DNA of 64,000 nucleotides from Aeromicrobium choanae (GTDB lineage Bacteria > Actinomycetota > Actinomycetes > Propionibacteriales > Nocardioidaceae): contig NZ_LT796768.1 in the NCBI RefSeq assembly GCF_900167475.1, positions 682,001 to 746,000 on the forward strand, written 5' to 3'. Positions 14,840 to 22,750 of this stretch are shown one piece after another. Made by a program: the position numbers and the translations under genes. The notes under the pieces were generated by a model. That model saw only the letters and a program-made list of their open reading frames with translations. It was not told the DNA's origin and made no database searches. Numbering within the stretch: the stretch's first letter is position 1; the number at the start of each line of letters is the position of its first letter.

Positions 14840-16459
14840 TCAGCGGTCGCGCTGCACGCGTCCCTCGTCCCACACGGGCTCCGAGCTCTCGCGCACCACG
14901 CCGTCGGCCCCGAAGACCAGGAATCGGTCGAAGGTCTTGGCGAACCAACGGTCGTGGGTCACGGCCAGGACGGTGCCCTCGTATGACTCGAGCGCGGACT
15001 GCAGCGCCTCGGCCGACTCCAGGTCGAGGTTGTCGGTGGGCTCGTCGAGCAGCAGCGACGTCGCTCCGCCGAGCTCGAGGCGCAGGATCTGCACCCGCGC
15101 CCTCTGCCCTCCCGAGAGCCGCTCGTACGTGGTCTCGGCCTGCTGCTCCAGCTCGTAGCGACGCAGTGACGACATCGCCGGCCCGCGCTGCAGCGCATGC
15201 TCGGCCCACAGGATGTCCAGGAGCGTGCGGCCCTCGAGCTCGGGGTAGGCGTGGGTCTGTCCGAAGTGACCCGGCACGACCCTCGCGCCGAGCTTCCACG
15301 TACCCGAGTGGTCGACCGGCTGGCCCGCCAGCAGGCGCAGGAAGTGCGACTTGCCCGAGCCGTTCGAGCCGAGCACGGCCACCCGCTCGCCCTGGAACAC
15401 CTCGAGGTCGAACGGCATCATCAGGCCCGTCAGCTCCAGCTTCTCGATGGTGATCGCCCGCACGCCGGTGCGGCCGCCCTTCAGGCGCATCGTGATGTCC
15501 TGATCGCGCGGCGGCTCAGGGGGTGGCCCGATCTCCTCGAACTTCCTCAGCCGGGTCTGCGCCGCGGCGTACCGCGACGCCATCGCATGGCTGACGGCGG
15601 CAGCCTGCTGCAGGCTCACCACCAGCTTCCTCAAGCGAGCGTGCTGCTCGTCCCACCGTTTGCGCAGCTCCTCGAACCGCGCGAAGCGCTGCGTGCGGGC
15701 CTCGTGGAAGGACGCGAAACCGCCTCCGTGCACCCACACGTCGGCCCCGGCCGGCGACGGCTCGACCGACAGGATCTTGTCAGCGGCCTCCGACAGCAGT
15801 TCACGGTCGTGCGAGACCAGCAGCACGGTCTTGCGGGTCTCGCGCAGCTGCTGCTCCAGCCGGCGCTTGGAGGGCACGTCGAGGTAGTTGTCGGGCTCGT
15901 CGAGCAGCAGCACCTCGGCCGGCCCGCGCAGCAACGCCTCCAGCACGACCCGCTTCTGCTCGCCGCCCGACAGCGTCACGGCCTCGCGGTCCATGACGGA
16001 GTAGTACGAGGCACCCAGTGCTTCGATCGTGCACATGTCCCAGGTGTTCTCGTAGTCGTAGCCGTCGGCCTCGGCCCAGTCCGAGAGCGCTTGGGCGTAG
16101 GCCATCTGCGTGGCCTCGTCGTCGTTCGAGGCCAGCGCGGCCTCGGCGGCGTCGACCGCCCGCGCGGCGTTGCGGATCCGGTCGGGCGCCACACTCACCA
16201 GCAGGTCACGCACCGTCGACCCGTCACGAACCGTGCCGACGAACTGCGGCATCACGGCCAGGCCACCGGAGACATTCACGGTGCCCGAGTCGGGCCTCAG
16301 GGAGCCGTCGATCAGCCTGAGCAGCGTCGACTTGCCGGCCCCGTTCGGGCCGACCAGCGCCACGACGGACCCCTCCCCCACGCGGAACGACACGTCACCG
16401 AGCAGCAACCGCCCGTCCGGCAGGACGTATTCCAGGTGTGCGACGTCGACGTGACCCAT
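14840..16459 (-). CDS. ABC-F family ATPase (second of a tandem pair)
   Basis: A 539-residue twin-cassette ABC-F protein, starting MGHVDVAHLEYVLPDGRLLL. Walker A GPNGAGKST at 37-45, signature LSGGEQKRVVLEAL and an unusual Walker B LLLDEPDNYLD in the first half; GSNGSGKSHF, LSGGQRARVQIL and LLLDEPTDNLD in the second. The linker carries a long helical pair (RFARFEELRKRWDEQHARL). It is not a close copy of the neighbouring ABC-F protein, so the pair is old or assembled from different lineages. Ribosome association is expected by family. Confidence 0.9.
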   Translation of the reverse strand: MGHVDVAHLEYVLPDGRLLLGDVSFRVGEGSVVALVGPNGAGKSTLLRLIDGSLRPDSGTVNVSGGLAVMPQFVGTVRDGSTVRDLLVSVAPDRIRNAARAVDAAEAALASNDDEATQMAYAQALSDWAEADGYDYENTWDMCTIEALGASYYSVMDREAVTLSGGEQKRVVLEALLRGPAEVLLLDEPDNYLDVPSKRRLEQQLRETRKTVLLVSHDRELLSEAADKILSVEPSPAGADVWVHGGGFASFHEARTQRFARFEELRKRWDEQHARLRKLVVSLQQAAAVSHAMASRYAAAQTRLRKFEEIGPPPEPPRDQDITMRLKGGRTGVRAITIEKLELTGLMMPFDLEVFQGERVAVLGSNGSGKSHFLRLLAGQPVDHSGTWKLGARVVPGHFGQTHAYPELEGRTLLDILWAEHALQRGPAMSSLRRYELEQQAETTYERLSGGQRARVQILRLELGGATSLLLDEPTDNLDLESAEALQSALESYEGTVLAVTHDRWFAKTFDRFLVFGADGVVRESSEPVWDEGRVQRDR

Positions 16460-16548
16460 GACAGAAGCCTGTCAGGCTGGCTCACCCCTCAGCCCACGGG
16501 TCCGCGAGCATCAGCTCCGTCATCAGCCGAGGGCGGCTGCCAGAGGTT

Positions 16549-17637
16549 CTAGACGTTGAAGCGGAACTCCACCACGTCGCCGTCGGCCATGACGTAGTCC
16601 TTGCCCTCCATCCGGACCTTGCCGGCGGCCTTGGCGTCGTTCATCGAGCCGGCGGCGACCAGGTCGTCGAAGGACACGATCTCGGCCTTGATGAAGCCCT
16701 TTTGGAAGTCGGTGTGGATGACGCCGGCGGCCTCGGGGGCGGTGGCGCCCTTCTTGATCGTCCAGGCGCGCGACTCCTTGGGGCCCGCGGTGAGGTAGGT
16801 CTGCAGGCCGAGGGTGTCGAAGCCGACGCGCGCCAGCTGGTCGAGGCCCGGCTCCTCGATGCCGAGGTCGGCGAGCATCTCGGCGCGCATCTGCTCGGCC
16901 TCCTCGTCGTCGCCCAGCTCGACCAGCTCGGCCTCGCTCTTGGCGTCGAGGAAGACGGCCTCGGCGGGCGCGACGATCTCGCGCATCTTCGCCTTGAGGT
17001 CCTCGTCGGACAGCTCGTCGATGTCGCAGTTGAACACGTAGAGGAAGCGCTTCGCGGTGAGCAGGTGCAGGTCGCGCAGGGCCTCGAGGTCGAGTCCGGC
17101 GTTGCGCACGCCGGTGCCGGCCTCGAGGGCCTCCTTGGCCTTCTTCGCCTCCTCGAACTGCGCCACGAGGGACTTGTCCTTGCGCGACTCCTTGTCGAGG
17201 CGCGGCAGCGCCTTGTCGACGGTCTGGAGGTCGGCCAGGATCAGCTCGATCGCGATCGTCTCGATGTCGCTCGCGGGGTTCACGTCGCCGTCGACGTGCG
17301 TGACGTCCTCGTCGCGGAACACGCGGGTCACCTGGCAGATCGCGTCGGAGTCGCGGATGTGGGACAGGAACTTGTTGCCCATGCCCTCGCCCTCGGACGC
17401 ACCGCGCACGATGCCGGCGATGTCCACGAACTCGACCGTGGCCGGCAGGATCCGCTCGGAGCCGAAGATCTCGGCCAGCTTCTCCAGGCGGGAGTCGGGG
17501 ACGCCGACCACTCCGACGTTCGGCTCGATCGTCGCGAACGGGTAGTTCGCCGCGAGGACGTCGTTCTTGGTCAGGGCGTTGAAGAGCGTCGACTTGCCGG
17601 CGTTGGGAAGTCCGACGATTCCGATGGTGAGGGCCAC
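16549..17637 (-). CDS. ychF: redox-regulated ATPase YchF (Obg-like)
   Basis: A 362-residue Obg-family P-loop protein, the usual length. G1 is GLPNAGKST at 9-17; the G3-like FVDIAGIVRGASEGEGMGNK follows; the C-terminal TGS domain has GPKESRAWTIKKG, AGVIHTDFQKGFIKAEIV and ends [18 protein letters not shown]. YchF prefers ATP over GTP and associates with ribosomes and stress responses. The GTG start lies 8 nt after a TAGGCT -10 box. A 92%-identical fragment of its 3' end lies about 6.2 kb away at 10334-10465. Confidence 0.97.
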   Translation of the reverse strand: MALTIGIVGLPNAGKSTLFNALTKNDVLAANYPFATIEPNVGVVGVPDSRLEKLAEIFGSERILPATVEFVDIAGIVRGASEGEGMGNKFLSHIRDSDAICQVTRVFRDEDVTHVDGDVNPASDIETIAIELILADLQTVDKALPRLDKESRKDKSLVAQFEEAKKAKEALEAGTGVRNAGLDLEALRDLHLLTAKRFLYVFNCDIDELSDEDLKAKMREIVAPAEAVFLDAKSEAELVELGDDEEAEQMRAEMLADLGIEEPGLDQLARVGFDTLGLQTYLTAGPKESRAWTIKKGATAPEAAGVIHTDFQKGFIKAEIVSFDDLVAAGSMNDAKAAGKVRMEGKDYVMADGDVVEFRFNV

Positions 17638-17715
17638 GGGGAACCAGCCTACTGCCGCGAGTCCAAGGCGGAGGAATCCCCATGTCGCTCAGGTGTAACT
17701 CCGTGATACCTTTCG

Positions 17716-17731
17716 CGTGACCAGCGTCACA
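17716..17731. promoter_or_regulatory. CRP/GlxR-like operator (CGTGAccagcgTCACA)
   Basis: GTGA-N6-TCAC, one mismatch from TGTGA-N6-TCACA, centred about 25 bp before the GTG of the secreted lipase gene and in the divergent space to ychF. The same kind of site precedes the second lipase gene at 60268. Confidence 0.6.
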
Positions 17732-17748
17732 TTACTTGGGAGTACCCC

Positions 17749-19035
17749 GTGTTCCGTTCCGCAAGATTCCTCGGCCTCGCAGCCGCCGGCGCCCTCGTCG
17801 CCGGCCTCGCCGCGGCCCCGCAGGCCACCGCCGCGCCCACCTTCTACGACCCGCCCTCGGACCTCCCGGCCGGCAAGGGCACGGTCATCCGCACCGAGCC
17901 GATGAAGCTCGCGCTGACCTTCAACGGCCTCTACCTCCCGGGCAAGGCCACGCGGATCATGTACACCTCCACCGACGAGGCCGGCGCGCCCGCCGCCGTG
18001 AGCGGCGCGTACATCGAGCCGACGAAGAAGTGGACCGGCACCGGCCCCCGCCCGCTCGTCGCGGTCGCCGCCGGCACCCAGGGCCAGGGCGACGCGTGCG
18101 CGCCCTCCAAGTCGCTGGAGACCTTCCTCAACGTCGAGGGCGACGAGTTCGGCATCGGCTACGAGATCCCGAGCATCCACGACTTCCTCAACCGCGGCAT
18201 GGCCGTCGTGCTGACCGACTACATCGGCCTGGGCACCACCGACCGCGTGCACACCTACACGAACCGCCTCGACATGGGTCAGGCCCTGCTCGACGCCGCC
18301 CGCGCCGCGCTGAAGCTGCCCGACACGTCGGTCACGACGTCCTCGCCGATCGGCCTCTACGGCTACTCCCAGGGTGGCGGCGCGGCCGGCTCCGCGGCCG
18401 AGCTCGCTCCCACCTACGCTCCCGAGCTGAACCTCAAGGGCGCCTACGCCGGAGCTCCCCCGGCGAACCTGGTCGAGGTGCTGAAGTCCGCTGACGGCAC
18501 CGACCTCACGGGCGTCATCGCGTACGCGATCAACGGCATCACGCCCTACCACCCCGAGCTGCAGGGTGCGCTCGACACGCTCGCGACGCCGGCCGGCAAG
18601 GAGGCGCTGGAGAAGGTCAAGACCCAGTGCATCGGCGGCACGCTGTTCTCGTACGGGTTCCAGAAGACCTCGAAGTGGACCACCACGGGCCAGTCGCTCT
18701 ACGACATCCTCAAGGCCGACCCCGCCCTGCGCGCCCCGGTCGACGCCCAGCGCATCGGCCGGCTCAAGCCCAACGTGCCGGTGCAGGTGCTGACGGGCAC
18801 CAAGGACGACATCGTCGACCACGCGCAGGCCAAGCAACTGGCGAAGGACTGGTGCGCGAAGGGCGTGAACGTCACCTACACCCCCGTGGTGCAGCTCGTC
18901 GGCACCGGCGGCACGGCCCTCAACCACCTCGGTCCGGCGATCACCCGCCTGGGTCAGACCCACGACTGGCTCGCCGACCGTCTGACGGGCAAGACCGTGA
19001 GGTCGAACTGCAGCTCCCTGTGGCTGCTGCCCTGA
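17749..19035 (+). CDS. secreted lipase of the LIP (PF03583) family
   Basis: A 428-residue exported alpha/beta hydrolase. The first 28 or so residues are a Sec signal peptide (FLGLAAAGALVAGLAAAPQA, cleavage near TAA). The nucleophile is Ser207 in GLYGYSQGGGA; the oxyanion region GTQGQGDACAPSK, a late Asp in TGTKDDIVDHA and His in GGTALNHLGPA complete the triad. Cysteines near the C-terminus (SNCSSLWLLP) may form a disulfide. LIP enzymes cleave triglycerides or other esters outside the cell. A paralog lies at 59051-60268 and both carry a CRP-like site upstream. The start is GTG with a GGGAG ribosome site. Confidence 0.9.
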   Translation: MFRSARFLGLAAAGALVAGLAAAPQATAAPTFYDPPSDLPAGKGTVIRTEPMKLALTFNGLYLPGKATRIMYTSTDEAGAPAAVSGAYIEPTKKWTGTGPRPLVAVAAGTQGQGDACAPSKSLETFLNVEGDEFGIGYEIPSIHDFLNRGMAVVLTDYIGLGTTDRVHTYTNRLDMGQALLDAARAALKLPDTSVTTSSPIGLYGYSQGGGAAGSAAELAPTYAPELNLKGAYAGAPPANLVEVLKSADGTDLTGVIAYAINGITPYHPELQGALDTLATPAGKEALEKVKTQCIGGTLFSYGFQKTSKWTTTGQSLYDILKADPALRAPVDAQRIGRLKPNVPVQVLTGTKDDIVDHAQAKQLAKDWCAKGVNVTYTPVVQLVGTGGTALNHLGPAITRLGQTHDWLADRLTGKTVRSNCSSLWLLP

Positions 19036-19072
19036 CGGCAGCCCGATGAGCCGACCGGGCGATGATCGAGTC

Positions 19073-19831
19073 GTGGAGAGCGACCCGATCATCGCCCGGC
19101 TGCGCGCAGCGGGCTGTGTGTTCGCCGAGCGCGAGGCCGCCTTCGTGCGCCGCCACCTCGTCGATCCCGGTGACGTCGAGCGCGCGGTCACGGCCCGCGT
19201 CGCCGGCGTCCCGCTCGAGCAGGCCGTGGGCGTGGCCGAGTTCGACGGCGTCACCGTCGCGGTCGCCGAGGGGGTGTTCGTCCCGCGCCGCCGGGCCGAG
19301 GCGATCCCCGAGGCGGCAGCCGCCCACCGGCCCGACGCCCGCATCGTCGTCGACCTCGGCTGCGGATCCGGGGCGCTGGCCGCGGCGATGACCCGCCTGC
19401 TGCCTGCCACCCAGGTCCACGCCGTCGACCTCGACCCCACCGCGGTGGTGGTCGCCCGCGCCAACGGCCGACGGTTCGGCTTCACCGCCCACCACGGCTC
19501 CTGGTGGGCCGGGCTCCCGCGCAGCCTGCGCGGACGGGTCGACCTCGCGGTCGGCTACCTCCCCCACGTCCCGAGCGCCCGCGTCGACGGCATCCACCCC
19601 GACTTCCGCGCCCACGAGCCGCGATCGACCGTGGACGGCGGCGGGGACGGCCTCGACCACCTCCGCGCCGTCGTCGCGCCGCTCGCCGCCTGGCTCGCGC
19701 CCGGCGGCGCCTTCGTCACCCTGCTGTCGGTCGAGCAGGCCGCGCACGTCCCCGGCCGCATCGCGTGGCAGGACGACGAGGACGCCGTGCTGGTCCTCGA
19801 TCCGGAGTCGGTGGGATCATGGCTGGCGTGA
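19073..19831 (+). CDS. HemK/PrmC-like methyltransferase
   Basis: About 252 residues (VESDPIIARLRAAGCVFAER). After an N-terminal helical domain with VFVPRRRAEAIPEAAA, the SAM-binding motif is VVDLGCGSGALAAAMTRLLP, then VHAVDLDPTAVVVARANG. In place of the NPPY motif of glutamine N5-methyltransferases it has GYLPHVPSARV, so it is not a true PrmC and its target is uncertain. ATG at 19046 is an alternative start. The stop overlaps the next gene as GTGA. Confidence 0.82.
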   Translation: MESDPIIARLRAAGCVFAEREAAFVRRHLVDPGDVERAVTARVAGVPLEQAVGVAEFDGVTVAVAEGVFVPRRRAEAIPEAAAAHRPDARIVVDLGCGSGALAAAMTRLLPATQVHAVDLDPTAVVVARANGRRFGFTAHHGSWWAGLPRSLRGRVDLAVGYLPHVPSARVDGIHPDFRAHEPRSTVDGGGDGLDHLRAVVAPLAAWLAPGGAFVTLLSVEQAAHVPGRIAWQDDEDAVLVLDPESVGSWLA

Positions 19832-20154
19832 CCGTCATCAAGATCAACGCCATCACCGTGCCCACGTCCGCCGGCGACGAGCTCGCCCACCGCTTCGCCA
19901 AGCGCGCCGGAGCCGTCGACGGACAGGAGGGCTTCGAGGGGTTCGAGCTCCTCAAGCCCACCGACGACCGCGAGCAGTGGCTCGTCGTCACCCGCTGGCG
20001 CGACGAGGAGTCGTTCCAGGCGTGGCTGAGCTCGCCCGCGTTCGGCCACGGGCACCGCTCGGAGTCCGAGCGGTCCGGCGGCGAGGCCCCGAAGCCGGTG
20101 TCCACCCACAGCGAGGTCTGGAGCTACGAGGTGGCCGACCTCTCGCAGGGCTGA
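19828..20154 (+). CDS. MhuD-like antibiotic biosynthesis monooxygenase (heme-degrading type)
   Basis: A 108-residue ferredoxin-fold protein starting VTVIKINAITVPTSAGDELA, with GFEGFELLKPTDDREQWLVV, TRWRDEESFQAWLSSPAF and a tail histidine in FGHGHRSESE. The pattern follows mycobacterial MhuD/IsdG-type enzymes: an Asn near residue 7, a Trp around 66 and a His around 75 that ligates heme. It would open heme to release iron. The GTG start overlaps the stop of the methyltransferase gene, indicating translational coupling; an ATG 9 nt upstream is possible. Confidence 0.82.
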   Translation: MTVIKINAITVPTSAGDELAHRFAKRAGAVDGQEGFEGFELLKPTDDREQWLVVTRWRDEESFQAWLSSPAFGHGHRSESERSGGEAPKPVSTHSEVWSYEVADLSQG

Positions 20155-20158
20155 GCCC

Positions 20159-20608
20159 TCACGACTCGCGCAGGGCGTCGAGGACCTTCTGGACCCGGCG
20201 CTCCCGCGTGTCGTCCTTCTTCGCCTCGGCGACCGAGAGGGCGAGCTCCTTGCGGCGCGAGTAGGCCAGCGCCTCGAAGGCCTCGCGCAGCCCCGCGGCG
20301 GCGAGCGCCTCCGCGAGCACGTCAGGCACGTCCACCTCGCGGGGCGCGTCGTCCAGCTCGATCCGCACGTCCACCTCGTCACCGATCTGCACGCCCAGCG
20401 CCTCGCGCTTGGCCCTGCTGAGGCCGATCAGGTTCTCGTCGCCCATCCGTGCGAGTCGCGCCGGCTCGGTGACCGAGCCGATCGTGATCCGCACGGGGAA
20501 CGACTTCCCGGCGCCGAACGAGGCCACCTGCTCGTCGGTGAGGATCACGGCCGCCGCGGGCCCGCGGGGCTCCAGCGTCGTGCTGATCGCGAGTGTCATC
20601 TTCGGCAT
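20159..20608 (-). CDS. YdeI/DUF1905 family protein
   Basis: A 149-residue protein: an N-terminal DUF1905 beta-barrel (MPKMTLAISTTLEPRGPAAA, FPVRITIGSV, EALGVQIGDEVDVRIELDDA) followed by the YdeI/OmpD-associated helical tail (EVDVPDVLAEALAAAG, LAYSRRKELALSVAEAKKDD). The KE.. and RR.K pattern of the tail is typical. Function is unknown. A strong Shine-Dalgarno AGGAGG lies 4-5 nt before the ATG, in contrast with the leaderless genes around it. Confidence 0.88.
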   Translation of the reverse strand: MPKMTLAISTTLEPRGPAAAVILTDEQVASFGAGKSFPVRITIGSVTEPARLARMGDENLIGLSRAKREALGVQIGDEVDVRIELDDAPREVDVPDVLAEALAAAGLREAFEALAYSRRKELALSVAEAKKDDTRERRVQKVLDALRES

Positions 20609-20718
20609 GGTGCCTCCTGGGTGGGCTGGTGCCTCGATCGTTCCGCGCGGCACCGCGCGGTGTCCACCCTCCGTCCCCACGAGCCGGAACTGTCGGTGCT
20701 CCTCGCCACCATGGCCGC

Positions 20719-21795
20719 ATGGCCACCTTCCCCAGCCTGACCGCGCTGCTCGTCCTGCTCCTGGTCGCCGGCCTCGCCGGTGCGCTCGGCTACCTCCTCG
20801 GCACCCGCACGCGCACCGCGTCGGCGCACGACGTCGAGATCGCCACCGCCGCCACCTCCCGCGCCGTCGCGCCCGTCCGCGAGAGCCTCGACCGCTTCGA
20901 CTCGCGCCTGCGCGACCTCGAGTCCAGCCGCATCGAGTGGCACGCCCAGCTGCGCGAGCAGGTCGAGTCGGTGCGCGTCACGGGCGAGGCACTGCGCCGC
21001 GAGACCGCCTCGCTGTCCACGGCCCTGCGCCGGCCCGAGGTGCGGGGCCGCTGGGGCGAGATGCACCTGCGTCGCACCGCCGAGCTCGCCGGCATGACGC
21101 AGCACTGCGACTTCGACCTGCAGGTCACCACCGATGACGGCCGCCTCCGGCCCGACATGGTCGTCCGGCTGGTCGGCGGACGCGACATCGTCGTCGACGC
21201 GAAGGTCCCGCTCGACGCCTTCCTCGACGCCACCGCCAGCGACGATCCCGACGTCCGCGAGGCCCACCTCGACCGGCACGCCCGCCAGCTGCGCGCCCAC
21301 GTCGACCAGCTCGCGGCCAAGTCCTACTGGCGTCAGTTCGACGCGGCGCCCCAGTTCGTGGTGCTGTTCGTGCCCGGCGAGTCCTTCCTCTCGGCGGCCC
21401 TCGAGGCTGACACGGGGCTGCTGGAGCACGCCGCCGAGCGGCAGGTCGTGCTGGCCTCGCCCACCACGCTCGTGGCCCTGCTGCGCACGGTCGCCCTGGC
21501 GTGGACGCAGGAGTCGCTCGCCGAGAACGCCCGCGAGATCCACCGCGTCGCCAGCGAGCTCTACGAGCGGCTGGGCACCGTCGCCGGGCACGTCGACAAG
21601 CTGGGCTCCTCGCTCGAGCGCGCCGTGCGGTCGTACAACGACACGGTCGCCTCGGTGGAGTCCCGCCTGCTCGTCAGCGCCCGCCGGCTGCACGACCTGA
21701 AGGTCGACGACGCCCCGCCGTTCCACCCGCGTGTGATCGAGGCGACACCCCGCGTCATGACGGCGCCCGAGCTGCTCGATGAACTAAGTTCATGA
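20719..21795 (+). CDS. rmuC: DNA recombination protein RmuC homolog
   Basis: A 358-residue protein with one N-terminal membrane helix (SLTALLVLLLVAGLAGALGY), a coiled-coil (VRESLDRFDSRLRDLESSRI and on) and the RmuC nuclease-like domain: RGRWGEMHLRRTAELAGM, RPDMVVRLVGGRDIVVDAKV, FVVLFVPGESFLSAALEAD, RQVVLASPTTLVALLRTVA. The D..V.DAKV residues match the restriction-endonuclease-like core. RmuC limits inversions at short repeats. The stop overlaps the next ATG as ATGA. Confidence 0.93.
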   Translation: MATFPSLTALLVLLLVAGLAGALGYLLGTRTRTASAHDVEIATAATSRAVAPVRESLDRFDSRLRDLESSRIEWHAQLREQVESVRVTGEALRRETASLSTALRRPEVRGRWGEMHLRRTAELAGMTQHCDFDLQVTTDDGRLRPDMVVRLVGGRDIVVDAKVPLDAFLDATASDDPDVREAHLDRHARQLRAHVDQLAAKSYWRQFDAAPQFVVLFVPGESFLSAALEADTGLLEHAAERQVVLASPTTLVALLRTVALAWTQESLAENAREIHRVASELYERLGTVAGHVDKLGSSLERAVRSYNDTVASVESRLLVSARRLHDLKVDDAPPFHPRVIEATPRVMTAPELLDELSS

Positions 21796-22238
21796 CCATG
21801 AGCTCGCCGGCAGCCGGCGCCGTCATGGCCCTGGCCAGGACTCCGGCCGCGGCCTCCAGGTACGACCTGACGCCGCGTGCCACGGTCGTCTGCGCCGTGC
21901 TCACCCTCGCCGCCGTCACCGGGCTCGACCTCATCGACGGGCGCCTCGGCCCTGCCTTCGCCGTCGGCTTCGTCCTGGTGGTCCTCACCGCCGCGGCCGC
22001 GGTGCAGGAGCGCGGGCTGTTCACCGTCGGCGTCCTGCCGCCGGTGCTGCTGGTCGGCGCCCTGCTGCTGCTCGCCTCCACCGTCCCCGACGCGATCGTG
22101 ATCGAGGGGCTGCCCGAGGCCACCGGCGTGTTCGGCCTGACGCTGAACGCCACGATCGCCCACGGCGTGCCCCTGTTGATCGGGCACGCCCTAGCCATCG
22201 CGGTGATCGTGGCGCGGATCCTCAGCGCCCGGCGCTGA
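21792..22238 (+). CDS. DUF6542 membrane protein
   Basis: A 148-residue protein with three or four membrane helices (TVVCAVLTLAAVTGLDLI, FAVGFVLVVLTAAAAVQ, GVLPPVLLVGALLLLAS, IGHALAIAVIVARIL) matching the actinobacterial DUF6542 layout, in which an SRYDLTPRATV-type lead precedes the first helix. The role is unknown. It is coupled to rmuC by an ATGA overlap and converges on the next gene with a 17-bp overlap. Confidence 0.8.
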   Translation: MTMSSPAAGAVMALARTPAAASRYDLTPRATVVCAVLTLAAVTGLDLIDGRLGPAFAVGFVLVVLTAAAAVQERGLFTVGVLPPVLLVGALLLLASTVPDAIVIEGLPEATGVFGLTLNATIAHGVPLLIGHALAIAVIVARILSARR

Positions 22239-22626
22239 TCCCTCTCGCTCCGCCGCCCGACACCCGGCGGGCGACCCACACTCCGACGAACATCAGCGCG
22301 GTGAAGATCGCGATGAGGACGAACGCCGTGGGGACCAGGTTCCCGGGCCGACCGCCCTTCGACAGCAGGATGATCGTCGCGGCCACCGTGGCCGCCGACG
22401 CCACCAGCGGCGTCCACGTGTCGGCGCGACCCGCCCACCCGTGAACGACCGCGCTGACCAGCACCGGAACGCCGGCGACCATGCCGGACATCAGCAGCGT
22501 GAGGAAGAGCAGGCCGGACTCGGGATCATCGGACTCGTCGATGAGGATCGGCAGGTACAGCAGCACTCCCGCGGCCACCACGCACGAGATCACCTTGGTC
22601 AGCAGCAGCGTCTGCTCGCGGCGCAT
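22222..22626 (-). CDS. four-helix membrane protein of unknown function
   Basis: A 134-residue protein beginning MRREQTLLLTKVISCVVAAG. Four hydrophobic segments are visible: ISCVVAAGVLLYLPILI, LFLTLLMSGMVAGVPVLVSA, WTPLVASAATVAATIILL and LVPTAFVLIAIFTALMFVGV, with a basic tail. No family is recognised. Its 3' end overlaps the DUF6542 gene on the other strand. Confidence 0.75.
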   Translation of the reverse strand: MRREQTLLLTKVISCVVAAGVLLYLPILIDESDDPESGLLFLTLLMSGMVAGVPVLVSAVVHGWAGRADTWTPLVASAATVAATIILLSKGGRPGNLVPTAFVLIAIFTALMFVGVWVARRVSGGGARGISAGR

Positions 22627-22750
22627 GGAACTCCCCTTCGCTCGGTACCGGCTCGCCTCTCCCCGAGGCGGCCCCCACCCTACGACCCGGTTGCCCGGCT
22701 GCCGGACCAGACCTACCGTGGCAGGACGACCACTTTCCCGGGGGGAAATC

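Noticed and set aside
19073-19831. True PrmC (release-factor methyltransferase)
   Set aside because: The NPPY motif is replaced by GYLPHVP, and the gene is not next to prfA.
22627-22750. Riboswitch before the gamma-glutamyltransferase gene
   Set aside because: Only a weak GC hairpin and a TACCGT box are present; nothing resembles a known aptamer.
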